DNA from: Hyphomicrobiaceae bacterium
GTDB lineage: Bacteria > Pseudomonadota > Alphaproteobacteria > Rhizobiales > Hyphomicrobiaceae
DNA: 64,000 nucleotides
NCBI GenBank assembly: GCA_022842785.1
Contig: JALHOW010000005.1
Coordinates: 310,001-374,000 of the forward strand
Direction: 5' to 3'
Program-made: the position numbers and the translations under genes
The notes under the pieces: model-generated
What the model was told of the DNA's origin: nothing
Databases searched by the model: none
Seen by the model: the letters and a program-made list of their open reading frames with translations, nothing else
Shown: piece by piece, positions 25,645 through 34,024 of the stretch
Numbering within the stretch: the first letter of the stretch is position 1
Layout: each line of letters opens with the position of its first letter

Positions 25645-27168
25645 TTACTCGTGCCGCTCGGGCAGATACTGATCAAGTGCCAGATTGCCGAACCGCGTGT
25701 ACTGGCCTTCGAACGACAGCGTCACCGTGCCGACCGGACCATGGCGCTGCTTGCCGATGATAGCCTCGGCCTTGCCGCTGACCATCTGCATTTTTTCCAT
25801 CCAGGTCTGGAATTCGGCCGTACCCTCACTCGGCTTGGTACGCTCGATGTAATATTCCTCACGATAGACGAACATGACAACGTCCGCGTCCTGCTCGATC
25901 GAGCCCGATTCACGCAGGTCCGAGAGCTGCGGCCGTTTGTCCTCGCGCTGCTCCACCTGTCGCGAGAGCTGCGAGAGGGCGATGATCGGGACGTTCAATT
26001 CCTTGGCGAGCGCCTTGAGGCCGGTCGTAATTTCCGTGATTTCCTGAACGCGCCCCTCGGACGTGCGCTTGGAACCCGTCAGCAGCTGCAGGTAGTCCAC
26101 GATCAGCAGGCCGAGACCGCGCTGCCGCTTGAGCTTGCGCGCCCGCGCCGCAAGCTGCGCGATCGAGATGCCACCCGTCTGGTCGATATAGAGCGGCAAT
26201 GTGGACATCTGTTGCGAGACCTGAACGAGGCGCTTGAACTCCGCTTCGTTGATCATGCCGCGGCGGATCTTCTCCGAGGAAATCTCAGCCTGCTCGGCGA
26301 GAATACGTGTGGCGAGCTGCTCTGCGGACATTTCGAGCGAGAAGAAGCCAACGATGGCACCGTCGAGTACTTTCTCGGTGCCGTCAGGCTGCTTCTCGGC
26401 TTTGAAATTCTTGGCAACGTTGAAGGCGATGTTCGTTGCGAGCGCGGTCTTTCCCATCGACGGGCGGCCGGCGAGGATGATCAGGTCCGAAGACTGCAGA
26501 CCACCCATCTTGTTGTCTAGGTCCCTGAGGCCCGTCGAGATACCCGAGAGCCCACCCTCACGCTGGTAGGCGTTGTTCGCCATCTCGATGGCGTGCGTGA
26601 GTGCCGATCCGAAGCCGACGAAGCCCTGCCCGTACTTGCCCGATTCCGCGAGGCCGAAGAGGCGGCCCTCGGCATCCTCGATCTGCTCCGTCGGCGGGAA
26701 GTCGATCGGCGCGTCGTACGCCGAATTGACCATGTCCTCGCCGATGAGAATGAGCTGCCGGCGGATCGCGAGGTCGTAGACCGTGCGGCCATACTCGTAG
26801 GCATTGATGATCGATGTCGCATTCGCCGCAAGCCGCCCGAGGTACTGCGGCACAGACAAGCCCGGTTCGATCGGCGGCGCCGTCTCGAAGTATGTGCGCA
26901 GCGTCACCGGGGTCGCCGGCCGGCCGGCCGCAATGAGCTTGCCCGCCGTCTCATAGATCTGCTGATGGAGCGGATCGAAGAAGTGGTGCGGATCGAGGAA
27001 GCTCGACACGCGCTCGTGGGAATCATTGTTGACCAGGATGGCACCGAGCAGGGCCTGCTCGGCGTCGAGATTGTGGGGGGCTGCGCGCAGCGGCAGCGCC
27101 TCGGCGTCGGCGTTCGCAGCACCGGCGGCAAGGCTCAGGAGATCGGTGGCAGTACGGGGCTTGTTCAT
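25645..27168 (-). CDS. dnaB: replicative DNA helicase
   Basis: 507-residue hexameric replication fork helicase. The N-terminal primase-interacting domain starts PHNLDAEQALLGAILVNN; the RecA-like domain has Walker A GRPSMGKTALATNIAFN and Walker B GLLIVDYLQLL; SQLSRQVEQREDKRPQLSDLRESG is the DnaB-specific motif. No intein is present. The start at 27168 (MNKPRTATDLL) is favoured over the much longer open frame to 27543, whose extension has no family similarity. Divergent from purH, with 220 bases between. Confidence 0.97.
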   Translation of the reverse strand: MNKPRTATDLLSLAAGAANADAEALPLRAAPHNLDAEQALLGAILVNNDSHERVSSFLDPHHFFDPLHQQIYETAGKLIAAGRPATPVTLRTYFETAPPIEPGLSVPQYLGRLAANATSIINAYEYGRTVYDLAIRRQLILIGEDMVNSAYDAPIDFPPTEQIEDAEGRLFGLAESGKYGQGFVGFGSALTHAIEMANNAYQREGGLSGISTGLRDLDNKMGGLQSSDLIILAGRPSMGKTALATNIAFNVAKNFKAEKQPDGTEKVLDGAIVGFFSLEMSAEQLATRILAEQAEISSEKIRRGMINEAEFKRLVQVSQQMSTLPLYIDQTGGISIAQLAARARKLKRQRGLGLLIVDYLQLLTGSKRTSEGRVQEITEITTGLKALAKELNVPIIALSQLSRQVEQREDKRPQLSDLRESGSIEQDADVVMFVYREEYYIERTKPSEGTAEFQTWMEKMQMVSGKAEAIIGKQRHGPVGTVTLSFEGQYTRFGNLALDQYLPERHE

Positions 27169-27388
27169 GCGCGTGAAGATGGCCGATTCGGGCTCCGTCC
27201 GGGGACGAGCAAGGACGTTCTGACAAGAGGACTCCACGCTTTGCACAGACGTGCATAGGCTAGGCGAAGCGCCGCTTGCCGTGCGACCGAATCGCCGACA
27301 GTACGAATTGTGCTGGCATGCTATGGCAGGGGCGAGGCGCCGCCGGTTGTAGCGGCCGCACCGAAGCGATTCACCGAGGAAAGACGCC

Positions 27389-28966
27389 ATGACTGCCCCC
27401 CCCCGCATTGCCCGCGCGCTCATCTCGGTGAGCGACAAGCGGGGTGTCGTCGAACTGGCGCAGCGGCTTGCGTCAACGGGCGTCGAGATCCTGTCCACAG
27501 GCGGCACGGCGACTGCACTCAAGGCTGCCGGCATCCGCGTCAAGGACGTCGCCGATCACACGGGCTTTCCCGAGATGATGGACGGGCGCCTGAAGACCCT
27601 GCATCCGAAGGTGCACGGCGGGCTGCTCGCGATTCGTGGCGATGCCGCGCATGAGGCTGCCGCCAAGGCACATGGCATCGCGCCGATCGATCTGCTGGTC
27701 GTCAATCTCTATCCCTTCGAGGAGACGGTTGCGAAGGGCGCTTCGCTCGATGATTGCATCGAAAACATCGACATCGGCGGCCCGGCCATGATCCGCGCCG
27801 CAGCAAAGAACCACGCCGGCGTCACCGTAGTCGTCGACCCTGATGACTACGAGCGCCTGCTCAATGAAATGAGTGCGCACGGCTGCGCGACGACACTCGA
27901 ATTCCGGCGCCAGCTCGCCGCCAAGGCGTTTGCACGCACCGCCGCGTATGACGGCGCGATCTCGAATCACCTCGGCGCGCTCTTCACGGGCGGTGAGAGC
28001 GCCGAGACGGGCTTCGGGCCGACCTTCACCATCCAAGGCCGCAAGGCGCAGGACCTGCGTTATGGCGAGAACGCCCACCAGCGCGCGGCCTTCTACGTCA
28101 TCCCGCCCGTCGAGACCGGCACGATTTCATCGGCGCGGCAACTCCAGGGCAAGGAATTGTCCTACAACAACATAGCCGATACGGACGCCGCACTCGAATG
28201 CGTGAAGCAATTCGCCGATCCGGCATGCGTGATCGTGAAGCACGCCAATCCGTGCGGCGTGAGCGAGGCCGTCAGCATCTCCGACGCCTATGACCGCGCC
28301 TTCGAGACCGATACCGAGTCTGCCTTCGGCGGCATCATTGCCTTCAACCGCGAGCTGGATGCAGCGACAGCCTCGCGCATTGTCGAACGCCAGTTCGTCG
28401 AGGTGATCATCGCGCCGAGCGTCGCATCCGGCGTCGAGGCGATCGTCGCCGCGAAGAAGAACGTACGTCTGCTCATCAGTGGTGACTGGCCCGCGACCAC
28501 AGCGCCGCGCCTCGACCTGAAAAAGGTCGCGGGCGGCTTGCTCGTACAGGATTCGGACCTCGCACTCCTCAATGGCTCGCAAGTCGTCAGCAAGCGGCCA
28601 CCTTCGGCGCAGGAGATGGCCGATCTGCTCTTCACCTGGAAAGTCGCCAAGTTCGTGAAGTCGAATGCGATCGTTTATGGGCGGGACCGGCGCACGATCG
28701 GCGTCGGCGCCGGCCAGATGAGCCGCGTCAACTCCGCCCGCATTGCCGTCATCAAGGCGGAGCAGGCCGGCCTCGACGTGAAGGGCTCTGTTGTTGCCTC
28801 CGACGCCTTCTTTCCGTTTGCCGATGGCCTGATTGCTGCCGCGGAAGCCGGTGTTACTGCCGTCATCCAGCCCGGTGGCTCCATGCGCGACCGGGACGTC
28901 ATTGCTGCTGCCGACGAGCGCGGGCTCGCTATGATCTTCACGGGCCTGCGCCACTTCCGTCATTGA
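27389..28966 (+). CDS. purH: bifunctional AICAR transformylase / IMP cyclohydrolase
   Basis: 525 residues catalysing the last two steps of purine synthesis. N-terminal MGS-like IMP cyclohydrolase domain ([40 protein letters not shown]), then the AICAR formyltransferase domain with the catalytic Lys-His in [11 protein letters not shown] and the C-terminal [22 protein letters not shown] precedes the ATG. A GNAT gene follows 7 bases later. Confidence 0.97.
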   Translation: MTAPPRIARALISVSDKRGVVELAQRLASTGVEILSTGGTATALKAAGIRVKDVADHTGFPEMMDGRLKTLHPKVHGGLLAIRGDAAHEAAAKAHGIAPIDLLVVNLYPFEETVAKGASLDDCIENIDIGGPAMIRAAAKNHAGVTVVVDPDDYERLLNEMSAHGCATTLEFRRQLAAKAFARTAAYDGAISNHLGALFTGGESAETGFGPTFTIQGRKAQDLRYGENAHQRAAFYVIPPVETGTISSARQLQGKELSYNNIADTDAALECVKQFADPACVIVKHANPCGVSEAVSISDAYDRAFETDTESAFGGIIAFNRELDAATASRIVERQFVEVIIAPSVASGVEAIVAAKKNVRLLISGDWPATTAPRLDLKKVAGGLLVQDSDLALLNGSQVVSKRPPSAQEMADLLFTWKVAKFVKSNAIVYGRDRRTIGVGAGQMSRVNSARIAVIKAEQAGLDVKGSVVASDAFFPFADGLIAAAEAGVTAVIQPGGSMRDRDVIAAADERGLAMIFTGLRHFRH

Positions 28967-28973
28967 GGCACCC

Positions 28974-29468
28974 TTGGCCACCATCACGCTGCGCCCTGTC
29001 GAGCCTCCGGACTGGGATCGCGTGCGCGCGTGGCTGCAACAGGCTGAGATCCAGGCCTGGTGGGGCGGGCTTTCTGCGGCCGAAGCCGAGATCGCGATCG
29101 CGGCCGAAAGCCCTTCCGCAATCTGCCGCCTCATACTCGCGGATGGAATGCCGGTCGGCTACGGCCATGCCCTCGATGCCAATATCGTGCGCAGCGGCCG
29201 CACGGACGGTCTGCCGGTCGGCGCCTACATGGTGTCGCTCTTCATTGCCGATCCCGCACATCGCCAGCGCGGTGCAGGCGAGACAGCGCTCGCAGCCCTG
29301 ACCGGCGAGGTGTTCACGTCGACGCTTGCGCCGGCTTCGGCAACGCTTGTGCCGGTGCGCTACGAGGCGGCCGTGCGCGCTGCCGAACGTGCCGGCTATC
29401 GATGGATTGGCGTGCGAGATGATGGCGCGAGCGGGCAGAGCTGGCTCATGATGCGGGATCGACCCTAG
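28974..29468 (+). CDS. GNAT family N-acetyltransferase
   Basis: 164-residue acetyltransferase of the AAC(6')/RimI-like fold: N-terminal ITLRPVEPPDWDRVRAWLQQ, substrate strand VSLFIADPAHRQRGAGETALAAL with the acetyl-CoA pyrophosphate loop (Q-R-G-A-G). The start codon appears to be TTG (28974), with GAGG 6 bases before it; the next in-frame ATG is nearly 60 codons later and would remove the first strands. It is 7 bases behind purH. Its 3' end overlaps the convergent hpt gene by 4 bases. Substrate unknown. Confidence 0.82.
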   Translation: MATITLRPVEPPDWDRVRAWLQQAEIQAWWGGLSAAEAEIAIAAESPSAICRLILADGMPVGYGHALDANIVRSGRTDGLPVGAYMVSLFIADPAHRQRGAGETALAALTGEVFTSTLAPASATLVPVRYEAAVRAAERAGYRWIGVRDDGASGQSWLMMRDRP

Positions 29469-30010
29469 GCGACCACTCTCCCAACAAATGGCAACTCGCG
29501 AAAGCGGCTCGCGAGATCCATGCCGTAGCCCACCACGAACACCGGCGGACACTCGAACGCGACGTAATCCGCCTCGATAGCCACGGACCGGCGCGCCTTC
29601 TTGTCGAGCAGAACGCAGGAGATCACGCGCTTGGCGCCGCGCGCCGCGATCAGATCCTTGGCGAAGGCAAGCGTGCGGCCGGTATCGAGAATATCGTCGA
29701 TGAGCAGCACGTTGCGGTCGGCAACATCGAGCCTCAGATCGCGCAGGATATCGACCTGCCCGAGAGACTTGGTGCCGTCGCGGTAGCTGGAGACCGACAG
29801 GAAATCGACTTCGGGCGCGAGCCCGGCCCGATGCAGGCCGCGCAGAAGATCGCTGGCAAACACGAAGCTCCCCGTGAGAACCGGCACGACCAGAAGACGG
29901 TCGAGGTTCAGCCCGGCGACAGTCTCGGCGAGCTCGGTGATTCTATCGGCGATCGCCTCGGCGGTGTAGATAACCTCGATGGTTTCCGTTCCTGGGGCGC
30001 TTTCAGGCAT
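29465..30010 (-). CDS. hpt: hypoxanthine phosphoribosyltransferase
   Basis: 181-residue purine salvage enzyme converting hypoxanthine (and guanine) with PRPP to nucleotides. The PRPP loop is LLIDDILDTGRTL at 102-114; VVPVLTGSFVFASDLLR and DFLSVSSYRDGT are HPRT family blocks, and VGYGMDLASRFRELPFVG is the C-terminal purine-binding region. Next to purH, so purine synthesis and salvage sit together. It is divergent from ftsE. Confidence 0.95.
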   Translation of the reverse strand: MPESAPGTETIEVIYTAEAIADRITELAETVAGLNLDRLLVVPVLTGSFVFASDLLRGLHRAGLAPEVDFLSVSSYRDGTKSLGQVDILRDLRLDVADRNVLLIDDILDTGRTLAFAKDLIAARGAKRVISCVLLDKKARRSVAIEADYVAFECPPVFVVGYGMDLASRFRELPFVGRVVA

Positions 30011-30185
30011 GTATTTCGCTCACACAGTGCAAACTCAGGGTTGCAGGCGGACAGTCGCGAGGTATAGCAGGCTGATGACGGCATTGCGATGCGCGGAAGC
30101 ACGGTGCTGCGGCGCGCCACCGCACCGAAGGGGGAAAGGGGCCCATTACCGTGCCACATTCCTTGTTGATTGATCGCGCGGCGGG

Positions 30186-30203
30186 ACCACCCGGTGAGGT
30201 GGT
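30186..30203. repeat. Small inverted repeat between hpt and ftsE
   Basis: ACCACC / GGTGGT with a 6-base spacer, 49 bases before the ftsE start, in a divergent promoter region. Could be an operator or a leader hairpin. Confidence 0.3.
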
Positions 30204-30251
30204 AGGCAGGCGCTGCTAACTGAGCGTCGGCCGCTGCAGGGGGAATTCGGG

Positions 30252-30908
30252 GTGATCAGGCTCCAGAACGTCGGATTGAAATACGGACGCGGCGAGGATG
30301 TTCTCCGCGACGTCTCGTTCCATCTCGAACCGGGCTCGTTCCACTTCCTTACCGGCCCCTCCGGCGCCGGGAAGACCTCGCTGCTGCGCCTGTTGTTCCT
30401 TTCGCTGAAGCCGACGCGCGGCACCATGGAACTGTTCAACCATAATGTCAGCCGCGCCGACACCGCGCGCCGCTCGGAGCTGAGGCGCCGTATCGGCATC
30501 GTCTTCCAGGACTTCCGCCTGCTCGATCATCTCTCGACCTGGGAGAATGTCGCGCTGCCGCTGCGCGTCATCGGCCGCCGGCTCGACGAGTACCGTGAGG
30601 ACGTGACCGATCTCCTGCAATGGGTCGGCCTCGGCGAGCGCATGCACGCGAATCCCTCCGTACTTTCAGGCGGCGAGAAGCAGCGCGCGGCCATCGCGCG
30701 CGCTGTCATCGGCAAGCCCGAGCTGCTGCTCGCGGACGAGCCGACCGGCAACGTCGATCCACAAATGGCGCGCCGCCTGCTGCGCCTGTTCGTGGAACTC
30801 AATCGCCTCGGCACATCCGTCGTCATCGCCACGCACGACCACCAACTTATGCGCCAATACCGAGCGCCGCGCCTGGAGCTGAACGAAGGCCATGTCCGGA
30901 TCGTATGA
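30252..30908 (+). CDS. ftsE: cell division ATP-binding protein FtsE
   Basis: 218-residue ABC ATPase that, with FtsX, controls peptidoglycan hydrolases at the divisome. Walker A GPSGAGKT at 35-42, Q-loop VFQDFRLLDHLSTWENVALPL (typical of FtsE), signature LSGGEKQR and Walker B ELLLADEPTGNVD. It starts with GTG behind GGGGGAATTC. ftsX begins 17 bases before the ftsE stop in another frame. Confidence 0.96.
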   Translation: MIRLQNVGLKYGRGEDVLRDVSFHLEPGSFHFLTGPSGAGKTSLLRLLFLSLKPTRGTMELFNHNVSRADTARRSELRRRIGIVFQDFRLLDHLSTWENVALPLRVIGRRLDEYREDVTDLLQWVGLGERMHANPSVLSGGEKQRAAIARAVIGKPELLLADEPTGNVDPQMARRLLRLFVELNRLGTSVVIATHDHQLMRQYRAPRLELNEGHVRIV

Positions 30909-31992
30909 CAGGCCGAACTGGCCACGCGGCCGACCACAAGGGTCGCGCCAGTACGACGATGTCGACGATTACACGATATCGCCGACCGGCCCACCGCAGG
31001 CCGATGACTACACTCAGCCGCTCGAGCTCGGAACGCCTGCGCACGAGCACGCCGCGCCGTCCGGTCTTCCACCTGTCGATATGGCGTCGATCCAGATCAA
31101 TTCCTCGATCGTGCCAGCGGGGACCGTGACGGGCACCTCGCTCACGCTCGTCGTGTCGATCATGTGCTTCCTCGCCTGCCTCACGGCCGGTGCGGTCTAC
31201 ATGATCAACCAGTCGGCATCGGCTTGGCTGCGTAACGTCTCGAGCGAGGTGACCATCCAGATCGAGCCGCGCGAGAACGTCGATATCGAGCGCGTCGTGC
31301 GTGATGTCACGGTGTTCCTCGCCGGCCAGCCGGGCGTGCGTGGCGTCAGGCCTCTCAGCCTCGACACCGCCACCGAGCTGATCGAGCCCTGGCTCGGAAA
31401 ATCACAGGTTCTGAAGGAGCTCCCGGTCCCGCGCCTGATTGCGCTGGAGCTCGATCGCAATGCGCCACCCGATCTGGAGCGGCTGCGCACCAGCCTCGGC
31501 GAGCAATTCAAGAACGCGACGCTCGACGACCATCGCCTTTGGCAACAGCAGATCCGCGCGGTCACCCGGTCTCTTGCCCTTGGAGGGATCGCGATCCTCG
31601 TCCTTGTCGGCGCAGCGACCATGGCCATCATCATCTCGGCGACGCGCAGCGCCATGGCCTCCAACCGCGAGATCGTGGAAGTGCTTCACTTCGTCGGCGC
31701 GACCGACCGCTTCATCGCCCGGGAATTCGAGACGCAGTTCCTTCGCCTCGGCATTCGCGCGGGTTTCGTCGGCGCAGTCTGCGCCATGGGCGTGTTCTTC
31801 CTGATGCCGACGATGACCGAGTTCCTCGGCGGTGGGGGTCTGACCATGGCGGAGCTCCGACGCTTGGTCGGCGCCGGCACGCTCGACATGCTCGGCTATC
31901 TCGTGCTGGTCCTGGTCGTGCTGATCATAGCAGTGCTGTGCATGTTCACCTCCCGCCTCAGCGTCAAACGAATCCTCCACAGCCAGCATTGA
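30892..31992 (+). CDS. ftsX: cell division protein FtsX
   Basis: 366-residue permease-like partner of FtsE. A Pro/Asp/Tyr-rich cytoplasmic extension of about 80 residues precedes TM1 (LTLVVSIMCFLACLTAGAVYM); a periplasmic domain of about 130 residues follows (VTIQIEPRENVDIERVV); then three more membrane helices including LALGGIAILVLVGAATMAIII and LVLVLVVLIIAVLCMF. The 17-base overlap with ftsE indicates coupling. The N-terminal extension is longer than in E. coli. Confidence 0.93.
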   Translation: MSGSYDRPNWPRGRPQGSRQYDDVDDYTISPTGPPQADDYTQPLELGTPAHEHAAPSGLPPVDMASIQINSSIVPAGTVTGTSLTLVVSIMCFLACLTAGAVYMINQSASAWLRNVSSEVTIQIEPRENVDIERVVRDVTVFLAGQPGVRGVRPLSLDTATELIEPWLGKSQVLKELPVPRLIALELDRNAPPDLERLRTSLGEQFKNATLDDHRLWQQQIRAVTRSLALGGIAILVLVGAATMAIIISATRSAMASNREIVEVLHFVGATDRFIAREFETQFLRLGIRAGFVGAVCAMGVFFLMPTMTEFLGGGGLTMAELRRLVGAGTLDMLGYLVLVLVVLIIAVLCMFTSRLSVKRILHSQH

Positions 31993-32038
31993 TGCTCCAC
32001 AGGGACAACCGCCGATTGCCGCATCGGGCATCCGCGCG

Positions 32039-32067
32039 TTGACACGGCTCGGTATGTGGGCACAAAT
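32039..32067 (+). promoter_or_regulatory. Candidate sigma-70 promoter for the ydcF-like gene
   Basis: TTGACA (32039-32044), 17-base spacer, then ACAAAT (32062-32067) as a weak -10. It sits 120 bases before the proposed ydcF start in a 194-base gap after ftsX. Confidence 0.35.
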
Positions 32068-32186
32068 CCGCTTCGCGCGGCATCCGGCGTCCGCGCCTTG
32101 AGCATGATCACCCCGGTTCGCCGTGCTGCGCGGCCATCCGGCGTGTGATGCAGCTCTGCACTCCAGGGGGAAACCGGATCCAGCCG

Positions 32187-32801
32187 ATGATGCGGCTCAT
32201 ATACGCCCTGCTGAGCCTCGCGATCGCCGGTCTCATCGGCGGCTTCGTCGCGTTTGCTGTCAGCGCCACGACGGAGCCCGAACTGCCGGCGCCGAAGGCG
32301 GATGCTATTGTCGTTGTCACCGGCGGCGAGGACAGGATCAGCGCAGCCCTCGGCCTCCTGCGCGAAGGCGGCGGCCAGCGGCTGCTCATCTCCGGCGTCA
32401 ATCCGCGTACCAGTGCGGCCGCTATCCGCGATCAGGCCGGTGAGGGGCGCCAGCTCTTCGAATGCTGCGTCGATATCGGGCGCGAAGCGAGCGATACGAT
32501 CGGAAATGCCGAGGAGACGCGCGACTGGGCAGCGACGCACGGCTATCGCACGCTGATCGTCGTGACCTCGAGCTATCACATGCCACGCACGCTGACCGAG
32601 TTCGCGCGCGCCATGCCGCACATGGATTTCGTCGCGCATCCGGTCGTCTCGCGGCACATGCGCGACACGCCTTGGTGGCAGCACCCGAGGTCGCTGCGCC
32701 TACTGGCGAGCGAGTACGTTAAGTTCATCGCCGCCATAACGCGTCTCGGCTGGGCGCGTGCCCAGGATGTCCTCGGCACGCCCCGTACTGGAGCAGCCTA
32801 A
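32187..32801 (+). CDS. YdcF family (DUF218) membrane-anchored protein
   Basis: 204-residue DUF218/YdcF-like protein with an N-terminal membrane helix (IYALLSLAIAGLIGGFVAFAV). The Rossmann-like core has ADAIVVVTGGEDRISAAL, the conserved acidic EASDTIGNAEETRDW and the VVTSSYHMPRTL motif. The family may act on envelope precursors, but the reaction is not established. It commonly follows ftsEX in Hyphomicrobiales, often with plsC behind; plsC is absent here. Start 32187 is preferred over 32145 because it lies close to the membrane helix. The TAA stop lies inside palindrome A, which begins in the last sense codon. Confidence 0.85.
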   Translation: MMRLIYALLSLAIAGLIGGFVAFAVSATTEPELPAPKADAIVVVTGGEDRISAALGLLREGGGQRLLISGVNPRTSAAAIRDQAGEGRQLFECCVDIGREASDTIGNAEETRDWAATHGYRTLIVVTSSYHMPRTLTEFARAMPHMDFVAHPVVSRHMRDTPWWQHPRSLRLLASEYVKFIAAITRLGWARAQDVLGTPRTGAA

Positions 32802-32874
32802 AGCGTCGGACCTTAAATGCGACCCGCACCCGTGCCGATCTCAAAGTTTCATTTGAGGTCCAAAGACGCTTTAG
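32798..32874. repeat. Bulged palindrome A (pair A-B)
   Basis: Outer stem CTAAAGCGTC (32798-32807) with GACGCTTTAG (32865-32874); bulge AAA at 32862-32864 in the right arm; inner 12-bp stem 32808-32819 with 32850-32861, all pairs complementary except one G-U if transcribed; loop about 30 bases. It supplies the stop codon of the ydcF-like gene. Confidence 0.85.
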
Positions 32875-32886
32875 AGACATAGTATC

Positions 32887-32962
32887 CTAAAGCAACTTTG
32901 GACTTGAAATTCACTCCCCGCCTAGCCTCGAACCGAGGTGAATTTCAAGTCCGTTGCTTTAG
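32887..32962. repeat. Bulged palindrome B (pair A-B)
   Basis: Outer stem CTAAAGCAAC (32887-32896) with GTTGCTTTAG (32953-32962); bulge TTT at 32897-32899 in the left arm; perfect 15-bp inner stem GGACTTGAAATTCAC (32900-32914) with its complement 32938-32952; loop 23 bases. It starts 12 bases after element A and is in opposite orientation, so the two bulges face each other. Confidence 0.88.
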
Positions 32963-33142
32963 CGCATGTTGCAACGCCGCGGCGTTATCCAAAGCCCGAG
33001 AAGTTCCGGTCACCGCCTGTGGACGCCACAGGGTAGCTGACCTATAACGCCGGTGATGCATGTCGCCGCCTGTTTGATGCCGTATGCGAGGAGCTGCGCG
33101 ACCGACTGCAGCGCGCTTTCAAGCGACGTCCGGAGCTGAAAG
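32963..33142. other. Region between palindrome B and the fur/mur gene
   Basis: Holds a 14-bp perfect palindrome AACGCCGCGGCGTT at 32973-32986, about 155 bases before the regulator start. No promoter boxes or known Fur-, Mur- or Irr-box are evident. With the palindromes, the full gap from 32802 to 33142 has no other gene. Confidence 0.4.
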
Positions 33143-33589
33143 GTGGGCATTACCGAAGTGGCTCGTGAACAGGCCAGCAGAATCGAGAGGCTTTGCGCCG
33201 AGCACGGCTTGCGCATGACGGCGCCGCGTCGCGTGATTGCCCGCGTTCTTTCGGAAGCTTCCGATCACCCCGACGTGGATGAAGTTTATCGACGCGTGAG
33301 TGCCGTCGATCCCCGCATTTCGCTCTCCACCGTCTATCGCACCGTTGGTCTTCTGGCCCGCAAGGGAATCATTGCGCGCCACGACTTCGGTGCTGGCCGT
33401 ATGCGCTTCGAGGAAGCCTCGGGCCAGCACCACGATCATCTCATCAATGTCGAGACCGGCGACGTCATCGAGTTCCGCAACGAGGAAATCGAGCGCCTGC
33501 AAGAGCGCGTTGCGAAGGAACTCGGCTTCGAGCTGGTCGGCCATCGACTGCAGCTCTTCGGCGTGCCGATCAAGCGGCGGCGCGGCTAG
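33143..33589 (+). CDS. Fur family transcriptional regulator (Fur/Mur type)
   Basis: 148-residue metal-responsive repressor. Winged-helix part: HGLRMTAPRRVIARVL, HPDVDEVYRRV and SLSTVYRTVGLL; the metal-binding hinge reads HHDHLINVETGDVIEF. It lacks the C-terminal CxxC zinc site, as do alphaproteobacterial Fur proteins that act mainly as manganese regulators (Mur). It does not show the haem motif of Irr. The GTG start at 33143 has GGAG 7 bases upstream. No metal transporter gene is adjacent. Iron versus manganese cannot be decided from sequence. Confidence 0.9.
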   Translation: MGITEVAREQASRIERLCAEHGLRMTAPRRVIARVLSEASDHPDVDEVYRRVSAVDPRISLSTVYRTVGLLARKGIIARHDFGAGRMRFEEASGQHHDHLINVETGDVIEFRNEEIERLQERVAKELGFELVGHRLQLFGVPIKRRRG

Positions 33590-33634
33590 ACCGCGGCCTC
33601 AGCCTGCGGCATCCTGCGGCCCATATCCGCCCGG

Positions 33635-33901
33635 CTACTTGCAACGGGACGAGCAGCCGGTCGCCGCCATTCCTGTTGCAGTTCCTTGCTTCGCCATGCA
33701 GCGATTGAAGCACTCAGGCCCTTTTCCTTTTTGCTTACCCGCGCCCTTCTGCTTGCCCCAGCCCTTACCCTTCTTCTTCTGGACTGGGATGAGTGACTGT
33801 TCCGGCGCGGCCATTTGAAAGCCGATGGGCGCCGATCTGATCGCGGGAGCGCTACCCAATACAAACAGCAAGACACTCGCAATGACGAGCCAAGTGCGCA
33901 T
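33635..33901 (-). CDS. small secreted Lys/Gly-rich protein with twin CX3C motifs
   Basis: 88 residues, no family recognised. A clear signal peptide (MRTWLVIASVLLFVLGSAPA) is followed by a strongly basic low-complexity stretch at about 42-61 (repeats of KGKG, KQKG) and a C-terminal module C64-x3-C68 ... C83-x3-C87. The start is supported by GGAGG 5 bases upstream, so it is likely expressed despite its size. It converges with the fur/mur gene. A periplasmic metal-binding, nucleic-acid- or polyanion-binding role is conceivable but unproven. Confidence 0.7.
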   Translation of the reverse strand: MRTWLVIASVLLFVLGSAPAIRSAPIGFQMAAPEQSLIPVQKKKGKGWGKQKGAGKQKGKGPECFNRCMAKQGTATGMAATGCSSRCK

Positions 33902-34024
33902 GGACGCCTCCGATGAAAACTCGCAAGTATGAACTTGAGTAACCAAGCGCACATACTGCGCGCACCCCTTTGAGGGCGTCAATCGGGACGAACGAGGAGG
34001 TTGGCTTCAGGTGTCGGCAGCGCC

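Noticed and set aside
26965-27543. Extended N-terminus of DnaB from 27543
   Set aside because: The additional residues have no DnaB similarity and would overlap the purH promoter and start; ATG 27168 gives the normal family length.
32798-32962. CRISPR array or transposon inverted repeats at the palindrome pairs
   Set aside because: Each element is self-complementary with different sequence, there are only two per locus, there are no spacers of uniform length, and no transposase gene lies between or beside them.
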